A stretch of DNA of 64,000 nt. It comes from Gnetum montanum. Lineage: Eukaryota; Streptophyta; Gnetopsida; Gnetales; Gnetaceae. Shown here in pieces: positions 35,401 to 46,199 of the stretch (within the stretch, counting starts at the first letter, position 1; each line of letters opens with the position of its first letter). The notes beneath the pieces are model-generated. The model had not been told where the DNA came from, did not search any database, and was given only the letters and a program-made list of their open reading frames with translations. The position numbers and the translations under genes are program-made. The stretch covers positions 420,663-484,662 of the forward strand of contig MNCI01030115.1 of NCBI GenBank assembly GCA_015680685.1, read 5' to 3'.

Positions 35401-36830
35401 ATAGAGCCCTTCGTCTAAGCCAGTACGGCCCCGCGAAGAGTGGGGGCCGTCATAAATGCCTCCAGAGTGGTGCAAGTGAGGGCTATCCCTTCATCCTCAA
35501 TCAGGGTCCTATCTGGGTTGGTCTTTGGCCTGCACATAAACACATGTTAAAACAAAAACCAACATCAAATGACAAGCGATAAAGCAATAAAGTCAAATGG
35601 TCTCACCTGGTTACTCTATACACTGTGCCAGGAGGATTCTAGAATAGAGTGTGTGCACGGGCAGCTATAAACAATGTATTGTTGATGTAATCCAACCCTG
35701 GTGGTAGCAATGGCCATACATGCATTAACGGATGAGTTGAATTGGGTCCGTGGGTAGTGCCATCCTCATCAACAAACGACCCCTCATCAATGTCTTCCAT
35801 GAAGACCATGATACCTTCGGCGGCCCTCGGCAGTATTGCATCAACCACACTCTGTGCGGTCACTTCGTCAAAATACGACCACATAGCCACTTCAAAATTG
35901 GTTAACAAGAAAACTAGAAATTTGCCAGCACCTTCCCTGAACTAGACCCCTTTGCCATCCACGAATAGATTCGGGGGAAGATTGCCATCCTCAATGGGGC
36001 CAGCCCATGTTAGAACCCCGACAAGTTCAACCACAATGAGGAAGCGTTTGTTGTCACTGCAACCAATCATAATTTCATAAAACGATAGTTTGCATCACAA
36101 ATCAGCAAAAAAATCAACTAACTATTTACAACTAACGTATACGCTGTACACAGCGTATACGCCCATGATTCACGCTCAACGTATATGCCGAACGTAGCAT
36201 ATATGCCAAGCAAACCAACGCGAAAATGCAACTTACACCCAGTGTATACACTGTGCAACGTATACGCCCGTGATTCACACAGCGTACATGCTGAACGCAG
36301 TGTATATGCCAAGAAAACTTACCACAGCGCGATCCAAACTTAGTGTATACGCTGAACACAGAGCATATATGCCAGGCAAACTGCACCATCTACGCTGCAA
36401 AACTCAGCATCTACGCTGAAACCCGAACCCCTCACGTGTAGCGTATATGCTGAAGAAACCCTCAGCGTATACGCCGTCGCAAAACACAATTTATGCTGGT
36501 AACAAGCACGTCCCTAAGCTTCATAGTTACGCTGAATAACGAAAGGATGCTAATAAAATGGACGACACCATCTACGCTGCACAATTACGCCGGCGTATAT
36601 GCTGAAAGCCCTCGTAAACCCTCTATGCTCGGAGTATACGTCGAGATCGTCTACGCTAGAAAGAACAAACAAAAAATAGAAATAGGGATCAAGGCTTACC
36701 TCTGGGACGTCACGAGCCACGTAGGCATCTTTGGCCTAGGAAGGCCTTACAGCATGGCCTCCGTCTCTTCAGCGAAGGTTAAGGCGGGATCCTTCCTCCC
36801 CTGATCCTCCACTTCCTTGCCCTTGCCCAT
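32447..36830 (-). pseudogene. Eight-exon antisense gene carried by element A
   Basis: Minus-strand gene between protease and pol. Proposed exons: 36830-36700, 36056-35607, 35529-35267, 35178-34138, 34038-33808, 33717-33527, 33448-32664, 32548-32447. All seven introns have GT-AG ends and exon phases agree, giving about 1,064 codons with one single-base frameshift in exon 6 and roughly eight in-frame stops. Start: ATG in GAGATGGGCAAGG; end: DPPVPDT then TAG. Exon 4 holds a globular block with FHLSPIFFSNLFGMPTDGL; exon 5 is acidic (IIEEEEMN, DLDLDDPPEDDKD); exon 7 has a Lys/Glu coiled coil (about 33270-32960). No enzyme motif is visible. The exon 4 block recalls domains in accessory ORFs of plant elements, perhaps Pfam's putative plant transposon protein family; unproven. 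Element C has a homologue in the same place. Confidence 0.8.
36136..36660. repeat. GCGTATACGC-type array in intron 1 of antisense gene A
   Basis: Some fifteen imperfect copies of the LTR dyad (ACGTATACGCTG, AGCGTATACGCC, GTATATGCC), wholly inside the 643-bp first intron (36057-36699). In LTR A the same motif lies upstream of the TATA box. Confidence 0.75.
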
Positions 36831-36860
36831 CTCAGAGTGTCTACACTGACGATCCACGTT

Positions 36861-37035
36861 CACGTTGAGCAACTCTACGTTGGTGTTAAGAAGTTAAGCC
36901 TCAGCGTCTACGCTGGGTTCAACCTTCAGCGTCTACGCTCAGGATCCAGTTTACGCTTACGCTAGGGTATGGGTGTTTACGCTTACGCTTTAGCAGTTTT
37001 ACACTTACACTCACACTCGCTCGGGTTACACTCTA
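36861..37035. repeat. TACGC half-motif cluster upstream of antisense gene A
   Basis: Repeats of CAGCGTCTACGCT and TTTACGCTTACGCT lie just before the antisense ATG. A weak TATA-like TATGTAAA on the minus strand lies near 37078-37086. This is where a promoter and 5' untranslated region would be. Confidence 0.5.
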
Positions 37036-37298
37036 TGCTGTTTCTTTCAAAAACAGAAAACAAATGGACCCCCCTTCCCTTTACATAGCGCCTGATGACG
37101 CTGACGCTGACGCCACCGTCGCTTATGCCGCCGTTGCCTCGTTTTCGCCGTTTTTGGCCTCCTTTGCCTATTTTTCACCAAAATTTGTCCAAAACAATAA
37201 AATTTAACTAAAAATTCATTAAAAAATAGTGATTATTACGTCCTGGTTCCTCCATGGACCTTGTTTCACACATCTACGCTGGTCTAAACATCCGCGCA

Positions 37299-37365
37299 TG
37301 GCTCGGTACAGCCTTAAACTGCCATTTCCCCATCCGCTCACTACCCGGTAAGGCATAAAACTGCC
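37299..37365 (+). repeat. Hairpin array A2 between antisense gene and pol
   Basis: Two units: GGCT-cggtac-AGCC (37300-37313) with TTAAACTGCCA, and a weaker one ending ATAAAACTGCCA. It corresponds in position to array C1. Confidence 0.7.
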
Positions 37366-37477
37366 ATACATCCAAGTGTGACAATAATCCACCGTTATAC
37401 ATGTACACATAGTCTAAAATCATCAAAAGACACAGAAAAATCCCTTTGCTCATGCAACTCTTGGTTTATTGGCAGGG

Positions 37478-40400
37478 ATGAGCTCAATGGACTGCCAGCA
37501 CTTAACCGCACCGTTAACCATCGATGGACCATACGACACCATTACACGGGACTTTGACATAAAATTCATCAACTCAAGTCCACTAACGGATGAGACGGTC
37601 ATAGCCTCAACACAGCAAACAACAGACGACTACGGAGGCATGACAAAATTCCTTGACATAGAGGCCGAAAAAATCACTGAAGATCTGCTAGCTGAAACAC
37701 CCATTACCATGCCTGATGGGAAAATTAAAATATTACAATTAAGTACACTACTACAACCGCACTTGGCACAATACATCGAGAATGTACTCAGGAAATACAT
37801 GAAAGCATTCACTTGGTCTTATACCAACATGCCCGGGCTAGATCCTAGAAGTTTCCAACATAACATTATTTTGGACCCCAAACTAAGACCGATAAAACAG
37901 AAAGCACGAAAAGTTAGACCCGAGGTGGCATTGGCAGTTCGCAATGAGATCACCAAGCTTTATCAAGCTGGTTTTATTCGGGTTGTTGACTATGCCGAGT
38001 GGGTGTCCAACATGGTCATAGTCTCGAAGAAAAATGGAAGCATTCGCTTATGCATCGACTTCCGAGATTTAAACGTAGCAACCATAAAAGATGACTTTCC
38101 CCTACCCAGCATCGATCAACTCGTTGAATCGACTACCGGGCATGCCTTACTATCTTTTATGGATGGCTTTTCAGGATACAACCAAATCCGCATCAACCCT
38201 GAGCATCAACTTCAGACAACTTTCATGACCCCATGGGGAACGTTTTGTTACACCATGATGCCTTTTGGTCTCAAGAACACTGGGGCCACGTATCAGAGAG
38301 CCATGACATTTATCTTTAGTGATTATATGTTACAGTCCCTCAACGATTATGTGGATGACATCGTGGTTAAGTCAAAAACAACCGAACAACATGTACAAGA
38401 CCTCGACCTAGTCTTAAAACGTTACCTAAAATATGAGCTAAGGCTTAACCCCAAAAAGTGCGTCTTCAGTGTCAAAACAAGCAAGATGCTCGGATTCATA
38501 ACCTCTGAAGCAGGGATACAGGTAGACCCCGATAAGGTCAAGGCCATAACAAACCTGAAAGCACCAAGCAACCTTACCGAACTTTGAGGTCTACAAGGTA
38601 GATTTCAGTTCATCAGGTGCTTCGTAGAAAAATTAACAGACAAATTACAACCTATGAATCACTTGTTACATAAAAATGTCCATTTTGAATAGACTTTGTA
38701 GTGCCAAGAAGCGTTCGAAAACATCAAAACAGCACTTTCCCAATTGCTTACGGTTTATCTGCCCCAAAATAATAAACTGTTTTACATCTACCTTACCACT
38801 TCGGAATCGTCAATCGCGTCCATGCTTTGCCAGAAGTGAGACGAAGGAATCGAAGTCCCTGTATACTATTTGAGCCATGCCTTAGTTGCCCACGAAAAGA
38901 AGTATAATGATGTGGAGAAGTTATGTTTAGCTTTGGTCTTTTCCCTATGAAAATTGCGACATTACCTCTTCCGTAACCAAGTCTACATCATTTGCAAGGA
39001 TAATGTACTGAGAGCCATAACGGGAAATATTTACGAAACGAGTCGAATAGCCCGGTGGAAAGCCATGATAGCCAAGTTTGATCTATCCTATGTAGTGCAA
39101 TCATCAGTCAAAGGTCAGGCCATAGCGGATCAAATGGCTACATCACAAACACGTGATCAAGTGATTATCGAACCAGAATTCCCAGATGAAAACATAAGTG
39201 CCATAGACATGATGCCTTAAGATTACGATGCCATTTTAAACTTTGATGGAGCATCCACCTCTCGAGGAGAAAGTGCAGCCGCTGTAATCACCTATCCCTC
39301 CAGGGAAATCTGACCCTTTGCCTATCGCTTCAACTTCCATTGTACTAACAACATAGCAGAGTATGAAGGTCTCCTTAGAGGTCTCGCAGCAGCGTTGGCT
39401 TCAAACATCACAAGGCTTATAGTCAAAGGGGATTCACAACTAGTCGTAAACCATGTTACAGACGTTTACACATGTAAAGCTCAACATTTACAACCATACT
39501 ATGATTTGGTGAAACATCTAATGAGGCGATTCGAAAACATTGATGTGCAACACGTCTCCCAAAATGATAATACCATCGCAGACGCCTTAGCCACATTAGC
39601 ACTAAATATATCACCCGATATGTTCCATGCCTTACCGAGCTCTATAATCAATTGCACTGAACTGGTAATCGACAATCCCAACATGTTGCTAGTTGCATCT
39701 GTTAGCACGACACACGCAGTGGAATGGTATGATGACATAAAAGAGTACCTTCTACACGGTAAAACACCACGACATCTAACAAATGCACGGAAAGACGCAG
39801 TGCGAAAACATTCTAAGCTGTATACCCTGGTAGGGGACACACTATGTCATAGATCCTATGAAGGCATATTGCTAACATGCGTCAGTAGTATTGATGCCCA
39901 AAAAATCGTTGAACATGTACATGAGGGACTATGCGGAGGACACATAGCACCAAAAGCCATGGCTATGAAAATAAGACAATTAGGATACTATTGGCCACAC
40001 ATGGAATATGACTGTCTCTCCAAGGTTAAGACGTGCGATACTTGCCAAAAACATAGCAACCTGATCCATGTCCCGCCTAACGAATTGCACACGGCGCAAA
40101 TCACGTGGCCCTTCCAAAAATGGGGTTTGGGCCTCATTGGTCCAATGACACCCTCATCTTCTGCAGGGCATGGTTTCATTATAATAGCCACTGAATATTT
40201 TATGAAATGGGTAGAAGCTATTCTCCTTCAAAAAACCACATCGAAACACGTGTGCAATTTCATCCTTGACAATATAGTAACCTGTTTTGGCATTCCCATG
40301 ACAATCATCACTAACAACGGGCCGTAATTTAGCAGTGCCGAAACGAAAACATTTTGTGATAGTCTGGGGATTAAACACTCTTTTTCATCCCCTTACTATC

Positions 40401-40961
40401 CTCAGAGCATTGGGCAAGCAGAAGCAACGAATAAGACAATTATCATGATACTTAAGAAAATGCTCACCCAGAGCAAAAGGAGATGGCACGAGCAACTAGT
40501 TTACGCATTGTGGGCATACCATACTACACCGAACATTGACAGGTAAAACTCCATACAGTCTTGTTTATGGTTTAGAAGCTATTTTACCTTTGGAATTACA
40601 GGTACCATCCTTAAGAATTAGACTCTCTGAACTCCTCAACGACGACCAAAACAATGATCTATGTATCATTGACCTCGACTCGGTGAAAGAGGAATGCACA
40701 CGTGCGCTTGATCAGATCGAATGGTACCAAAAGAAACAACGACAGCGACATCGGCATGACATCAACAAGTGCCCTATTCAAGAAGGCGACCTGGTCCTCA
40801 AAGCTGTTTGGGAACACTCGGACAAATTCTCAGCCAACTGGGAAGGGCCTTACGTGGTCATCGAAGCATTTGATAATGGCGCATTCAAGCTAGCCAACAC
40901 AGACAGAAATGAGCTTGCCAACCTGATTAACCACTTGTAACTAAAACCATTCTACATATAA
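37478..40961 (+). pseudogene. pol: pol polyprotein of element A: RT, two RNase H domains, integrase
   Basis: The first ATG (37478) follows an acceptor-like TTATTGGCAG (37466-37475). The first 370 codons are open: linker, then RT (about 37850-38580) with FMDGFSGYNQI, MPFGLKNTGATYQ and an intact YVDD (38348-38359). Next: a first RNase H (38590-39220) with stops, an archaeal-like RNase H (39230-39640; NFDGAS, EYEGLLRG), and integrase with a zinc site (39900-40055; H..H, CDTCQ). Integrase catalytic Asp 1 is Gly (WGLGLIGP, 40130-40132) and Asp 2 is Asn (TNNGP, 40313-40315), so it is inactive. Stops include TGA 38585, TAG 38690 and TAA 40325. It ends at TAA 40959-40961. The dual RNase H order marks the Tat lineage. 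Confidence 0.93.
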
Positions 40962-40982
40962 ATACAAGCTCAGGTACGTGAC

Positions 40983-41310
40983 AAGTCCTGGAATTACGAC
41001 TATAAACTGATACCACAGCTCGTCCTAGAATTATGACAAAAAACTGATACCACAGAATGGTCCTGGGTCACGACTTCAAACTGACACCACAGTGTCCGCA
41101 ATGATAATAAACTTGCATCCATCTGGCATGACAGTAAATTGCCATTGTTGTAATCATCAGGGTCCGCTAAGACTATAAACTGGCTCTCTTCATAGTCCAC
41201 CAAGACTTCAAACTAGCAATGTAACGTCTGCCACGACGTTAAACATGAAATGTCCAACGGGTTATGACATAAAACTAACCCATGATAGTCTGCCAAGACT
41301 ATAAACTGGC
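40983..41310 (+). repeat. Hairpin array A3 downstream of pol
   Basis: About ten units. The best stems are AACGTC-tgccac-GACGTT (41223-41240) and ATAGTC-tgccaa-GACTAT (41285-41302); the first three units have longer loops (GTC-ctggaattac-GAC). A donor-like CAG|GTACGT (40971-40979) precedes it and an acceptor-like TTCTTGCAG (41493-41501) follows, bracketing it as a possible 528-bp intron. Confidence 0.85.
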
Positions 41311-42330
41311 GAGTTCACATCCGACACATCAATCCACCGTCATGTACATCCATCAGCTTCACTGCTCACTCGCTATCAATCGCTCTTACCAACACTACTG
41401 TCATCTACATAGTGCCTGCAATTCTTCAGCATCTTTGTGCCATCGGCCGCCGAGTAAGTCTAAGCTAATCTATTCACTCACAATTAGCATTCTTCTTGCA
41501 GGATGAAACCCAGAAGTTTTGCATGAGAATGCATTCCACCATTAGCAGCGTGATGAGACAATGTTTGCAACATACTTAAGCTGGATTAAGCCATTCACTA
41601 GTACATCTCCATTCACTGGCAAAATTCCCTATCCATTCACCAAAAATTATCCCAGCATCCCTTTGACACACTCAGCACATTTAAAACATTGTGCCACCTC
41701 AAAAAAATTGCAACCCAAAACACCACGCTCGAACATGAGTACAACATCAAGGCCAAATTTTCTTCAAAAAAAAGGGGCAGGAAGGTAGTTGTCTCCAAAC
41801 CAGGCAGGAAGGCAGTTGTCTCCAAACTAGGCAGGAAGGCATTTGTCTCCAAAACAAGTACTCATGTCCAAAATAGTCAAAAGGCATCTAGTTGCATAGC
41901 TTTGGCTCCCTGTCAACGGGTTCCCTTGAACATTACATGTGGGCCCCGTTCTCCCAAAGAATGTAACGCATCCTCCCGTGGCTTTGGCCTCGACAACAAA
42001 TTCTCTTGAAAATTGACCAAGAGCCTTGTTTTGCCAAAGAACACACATCGCATGTCTATATTCTGCGTCTCCCGAATCCTGGCCTTTGATAAGGATCAGC
42101 ATGCCATGTACCCAAGCATTCCCTGTCCACAGCACATCTTCTCGGGCAGTCACCAATTCCCGCAATCGTCTTCCCCTAAGCCATAAATTTGCATTGTCCT
42201 GATCCCATGTACTATTGAACACGGTACGATGACATCTCGTCAAGTGGCAGTAGGCAAAGTCTTCGTCAAGTTGCTTGTGGTGTTTTGTGCTTCTTTGTCG
42301 ACACTTCTCGGGTCGATTCCTCTAAGCATC
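41311..42330 (+). other. 3' untranslated part of element A
   Basis: No gene supported. It shares blocks with the same part of B (CATGATGATG-free, CTCATGTC, TTGAACAC..ATGACATCT). It contains a threefold 27-bp repeat at 41776-41856. Confidence 0.5.
41776..41856 (+). repeat. Three tandem 27-bp units in 3' part of A
   Basis: GGCAGGAAGGCAGTTGTCTC followed by CAAACTA, three head-to-tail copies with one or two changes each. Element B has a single diverged copy near 25687, so the expansion is specific to A. Confidence 0.9.
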
Positions 42331-42346
42331 AACAAAGAGGGGCCAA
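42331..42346 (+). other. Polypurine tract of element A
   Basis: AACAAAGAGGGGCCAA directly before the 3' LTR. Confidence 0.87.
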
Positions 42347-43605
42347 TGAAACACCACAAAATTTGGAGCTTAGTACTTATCTGACACCAAACATGTTCCT
42401 GAGACCCGCAGATGACCCCGACACAATGAGTTATTTTACACGACACTTTTGGAGCTCGAAATGCTTGGTTCTCACTATCAAGTTCACAGCGTATACGTCT
42501 AGCGTATACGCCCAAATCTGCAACGTATACACCCAAGTTCACAGCGTATACGCCCAACTTCACATCTGCAGCGTATACGCCCAACACTCCCCGGCGTATG
42601 CATCCAGCGTATATGCCTGACACTCCAGCGTACATGCCCAGGTACTGCAGGTGCACACGCTCGATGACAAGATCTCCAATGATAGCATGAAGATAACACC
42701 AAAGAGCAAGGATTGAAGCAAGTGGTCAGCCTTCAGCGTATACGCCTAGCGTGTATGCCTAGAATTCTCCAGCGTATACACCCAGTAGCCTTCAGTGTAT
42801 ACACCCAGCGTGTACGCCTGGCATTCTTCAGCGTATGCGCCCAGCGTACACGCCCAGCACAGCATCTCCACCCAGTTCGCACGCCCAGCACATTCAGCGT
42901 ATACGCCGGCTTGATACGGCGTATACGCCCTGCAGTTGTAATATTTTATACATTTGTAAATTGTATGCACCCAGTCAATGCGCCACGTGTCTCCCATCTC
43001 GAGTCTAGCGTAACAACCGATATAAATACCCCCATTTTCCACTTCTTTCAAAACGTTTGGCAAAATCCCGGAGCACACCAGAGAACATTTACGCTGCACA
43101 AAAGAGCTGAAAACCCTCTTATGTTGGGAAGCCCTGCACGCTACTGATCAAGTCTCTTACGCTCCGCTCGCCCTGCAAACCGCCTAAGTCATCCTTGTGT
43201 ACGCCACGGCTCTTCGTCCACCTTGTGTTCCCTCACGACTACGTTAGATCGGTGCACTCTACTTTGACTCTGTAATATCATCGTTTCATTCGCTGCATAA
43301 GTTCTTTTACAGTTTTACGTCAATTTGGCCCACGCATCGTTTACGCCTGTTTATGCTCGCACTCTGTTTGCATCCGTTTTGCGCTTTGTTTACGCTTGCA
43401 CGCCGTTTACATAACCCAGTGTATAGCAATTTGCGTACACATGGGGAAATACTTGTCTGATCCGCATGCAGACCACCCAAGGCACTCTGCCTCCGTTGCA
43501 TTCCTGCTCGCCCTTAGGCGAAGGCAGTGTCTTCTGCACCCGTCCTGTGATCCCACAGCCTCTGTTTTCCCTTCCAGCCAGAGACCGACGATTTCAGGTG
43601 GTACA
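42347..43605 (+). repeat. 3' LTR of element A
   Basis: 1,259 bp, paired with 16603-17900. It keeps a G-box CACGTG at 42984-42989 and TATA at 43021-43028; the dyad array is at 42488-42929. Confidence 0.93.
43021..43028 (+). promoter_or_regulatory. TATA box of 3' LTR A
   Basis: TATAAATA, 32 bp after an intact G-box. If active it would read out into the right flank. Confidence 0.65.
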
Positions 43606-43610
43606 AGTAT
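43606..43610 (+). repeat. Target-site duplication of element A, right copy
   Basis: AGTAT, identical to 16598-16602. Confidence 0.9.
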
Positions 43611-45075
43611 GACATTTTCAATTGTGTTAAAAACACTCTTCTTGTTAGTGATGAACATGCATTACTCTAATTATTTGTGGAATTGAAATAACCTAGCAAA
43701 TGATGTATGGGAAATGAGTTCATTTTCAAAGAAAAAATTGTCTTTACCATTTGGAGAAGGATCTTAAGGAGCTTTTATGTATTCTTCCAAATTTCCAACT
43801 CAAATCAAAATGAAAGATAAAAAACCAATGTTAAATGTTCTTATAAGCTTTTTGATAAATAGTGGATTCTCTAATACAAAAAACTCCAAGAATAGAGTCA
43901 TTCTAGATTTGGTTAATTCTATGGAGAAGCCCTTATTAAGCAACTATGATGCTAATTTAAGATCATTATAGTGGTACTGCATGCTTCATTTTATTGCCAA
44001 ATATTAGATGTATTCTTTCTTTTGAAAATTATAGATTAGAACTCCATGATATATTCATAACACATAATAATGTGCTACCATTGCTAAATTTGGATTCATC
44101 TTTTTAACTGTTGGATTCTTCATGGTGGATGATGATCCTTTATTATAAGTAGAATCACTATGAAGTTTGGATTAAAATAATAGTGATGGTAAAAATGGAT
44201 TAGATTCTCTATGATCTAAATGCTTTAGAGAGGTATACTTGATAATGTACTTTCTATAGAAGAATCATGCAATTTAGGTTGTGTTTTCTCATTGCATAGC
44301 ATTTTGTTGAATAGTTACTATGCAAATTATTGATCCAGGATTTTTAGAAAAATTATAGAAAACAATTAAAATTAAAATATTGTACATCATTCAAATCATA
44401 AATTAAATAATATAAAACTAAGTTTAGTAAGTTTCAACCCATGAAAAATAACATGTAGATATAAGTTACCGAAGTTGAATAGGTGCAATAAAAAAGTTTC
44501 ATCACACATAATTTTCTTCATGAAATGAGTAGAATTTAAATGAAAAATAAGGAAATTGAGTTATTGGATAAGGTTCGTACTAGGAGGATCTGAGTTGAGA
44601 TACTAAAAGCTGAAAAAATTTGAATTTGTAGCTAGAATTCTTTTAAGTTCATGCTTATAATTAAATGGAATGTAAAAATACAAAATATACCTTTAAATGT
44701 TATAATTAGGATTGCATTAAATGTGATGACCTACCAAATCACTGTTAAGTATATTATAGTGATAAATTTTATTAATATAAACCTTAGATCTAATAACATG
44801 TTAAGTTTTTTATGATTAATATGATCATAAAGTTCAAGAAATTAATAAATAATTATGTTGGTTTTATTTAATATGAGATTAGATAGCATACAAACATTGT
44901 AATATTTGTAAACACCATAGACATAGTTAAACATAAAAAAATACAGGATTTGTTAAAATAAGAAGTTATCTAAGATGAAAAAAAAGTTCATACTCAAAGC
45001 TTATCTTGAATTATACTATATACTTTCATAGACTTGTAATTTCTTATAGGTATTTATAAATCCATTGTAACTATC
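43611..45075. other. AT-rich flank between elements A and F
   Basis: This continues the sequence interrupted by A at 16602. An open stretch at 43777-43971 (64 codons) and nearby broken frames (43611-43980, with FNCVKNTLLVSDEHALL in plus strand) have some protein-like character but no recognised domain. The rest shows nothing but AT-rich decay. Confidence 0.35.
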
Positions 45076-45080
45076 ATGTT
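45076..45080 (-). repeat. Target-site duplication of element F, left copy
   Basis: ATGTT on the plus strand, matched exactly at 57954-57958. Confidence 0.9.
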
Positions 45081-45993
45081 TGATGAGTGGTCAAGGTACC
45101 CCTATGCCCAACCATATGAATCATGAAGCGTTCAAGCACAATTCGGTCGAATTCCATAGAATCTATGTCTTCTAGTACACTAATCTTCTAGGAAGTGAAA
45201 TTTCTCTTAATAGTCTTTCATTGTCTTCCCAACTACACTTGTGATACACAAAGGTATGGTTAAGTGTAATTGAGGCATCTAATTTTTATTATTTTATGTT
45301 TTATGTTCTTAGTGATTGAAATAGAGAAATGAAGTAATTTAATAACTAATTTAATTTAACTAATTAACTAATCTCTAACTAGTCCTAACACAAGCATCCA
45401 ATCCTACTTTTTGTACATGTCTTGAACCCACGTATCAACTATTGGGATTACCAAGCACTATGCTACTGGGAAAACCAAGAAATAACATTGTTTGGATTAC
45501 CAGGTGAATACATTTTTACACTTAAAGTAGTTGTACTTATGTGTTTAATCTATTTAGCTTAATTAATTAACTAATCACTTGAGGTCTATTTTAGCTTAAT
45601 TAATTACATGATTAGTGAAAATAAAAAATGAATCATTAATCTATTCCAATTGTTGCAAGGTTTAATAAAAAGGCTCATCTTTATTATTGTTCACAGTAGT
45701 GTGTTCAGGTACAATAGTGCTCGAATAAAGATACATACACTTATTAACTCTTGCTACGGACACTCAGAGAAATATTCTAACTCTCAATTGACAAAACTAT
45801 AAGAGCTCTATGACAACTATGACTTGACCTTCCATAAACATGGTTGGTGAGCATGTATTTATAGATTTTATTGTAGCACTATGTTGAAAGGGCCTCATAG
45901 ATGCAGCAAACATTACATTAATGTGGCCAACACCACATAGGTGGGGCTACGATAATGAGGGTCTTGTCAACGTGACACAAAGAAGATTCATCA
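45081..45993 (-). repeat. 3' LTR of element F (left)
   Basis: Plus strand runs from TGATGAGTGG to ATTCATCA. It retains a minus-strand TATA box (45855-45864) inside a stretch that the 5' LTR has lost. Confidence 0.92.
45855..45864 (-). promoter_or_regulatory. TATA box of 3' LTR F
   Basis: The plus strand GTATTTATAG gives CTATAAATAC on the minus strand. In the right-hand LTR the sequence jumps from GCATGTATTT straight to GCCTCATAG, so the box is gone there. Confidence 0.6.
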
Positions 45994-46003
45994 TACCCCC
46001 ATG
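45994..46003 (-). other. Polypurine tract of element F
   Basis: CATGGGGGTA on the minus strand directly precedes the 3' LTR. Confidence 0.6.
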
Positions 46004-46199
46004 ATTGAATGAAAAATCATCCTCAAGTTCCTTTACAAAATTGGAAAGGTATGGGATTATTGATTAGCTCTTGACATAACAAACTAACTTTGAAAAAACT
46101 GAGTGTTGGAGTGTACAAATCAACAAAATTACAAAAATTGTGGTGTTCATGATACGAAATTGAACATAATGGCATGACTACTCAAAAATAGATAGCACA

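Larger units (their letters stand above)
16603..43605 (+). mobile_element. Element A: Tat-lineage Ty3/gypsy retrotransposon hosting nested element B
   Basis: Two related LTRs (16603-17900 and 42347-43605), a primer site, polypurine tract and the 5-bp duplication AGTAT define the element. Without nested B (9,233 bp plus its 5-bp duplication) it is about 17.8 kb. The order is LTR, leader, gag, protease, hairpin array A1, an eight-exon antisense gene, hairpin array A2, pol, hairpin array A3, 3' untranslated part, LTR. The two LTRs differ at roughly one base in twenty over their first 200 bp by eye, mostly C/T and G/A, so it is an old insertion. Integrase has lost catalytic residues and pol has stops, so it cannot move itself. 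Confidence 0.93.

Noticed and set aside
43611-43971. Possible host gene exon in the flank of A
   Set aside because: Short protein-like pieces exist on the plus strand, but stops interrupt them and I recognise no family, so I list only a flank with that remark.
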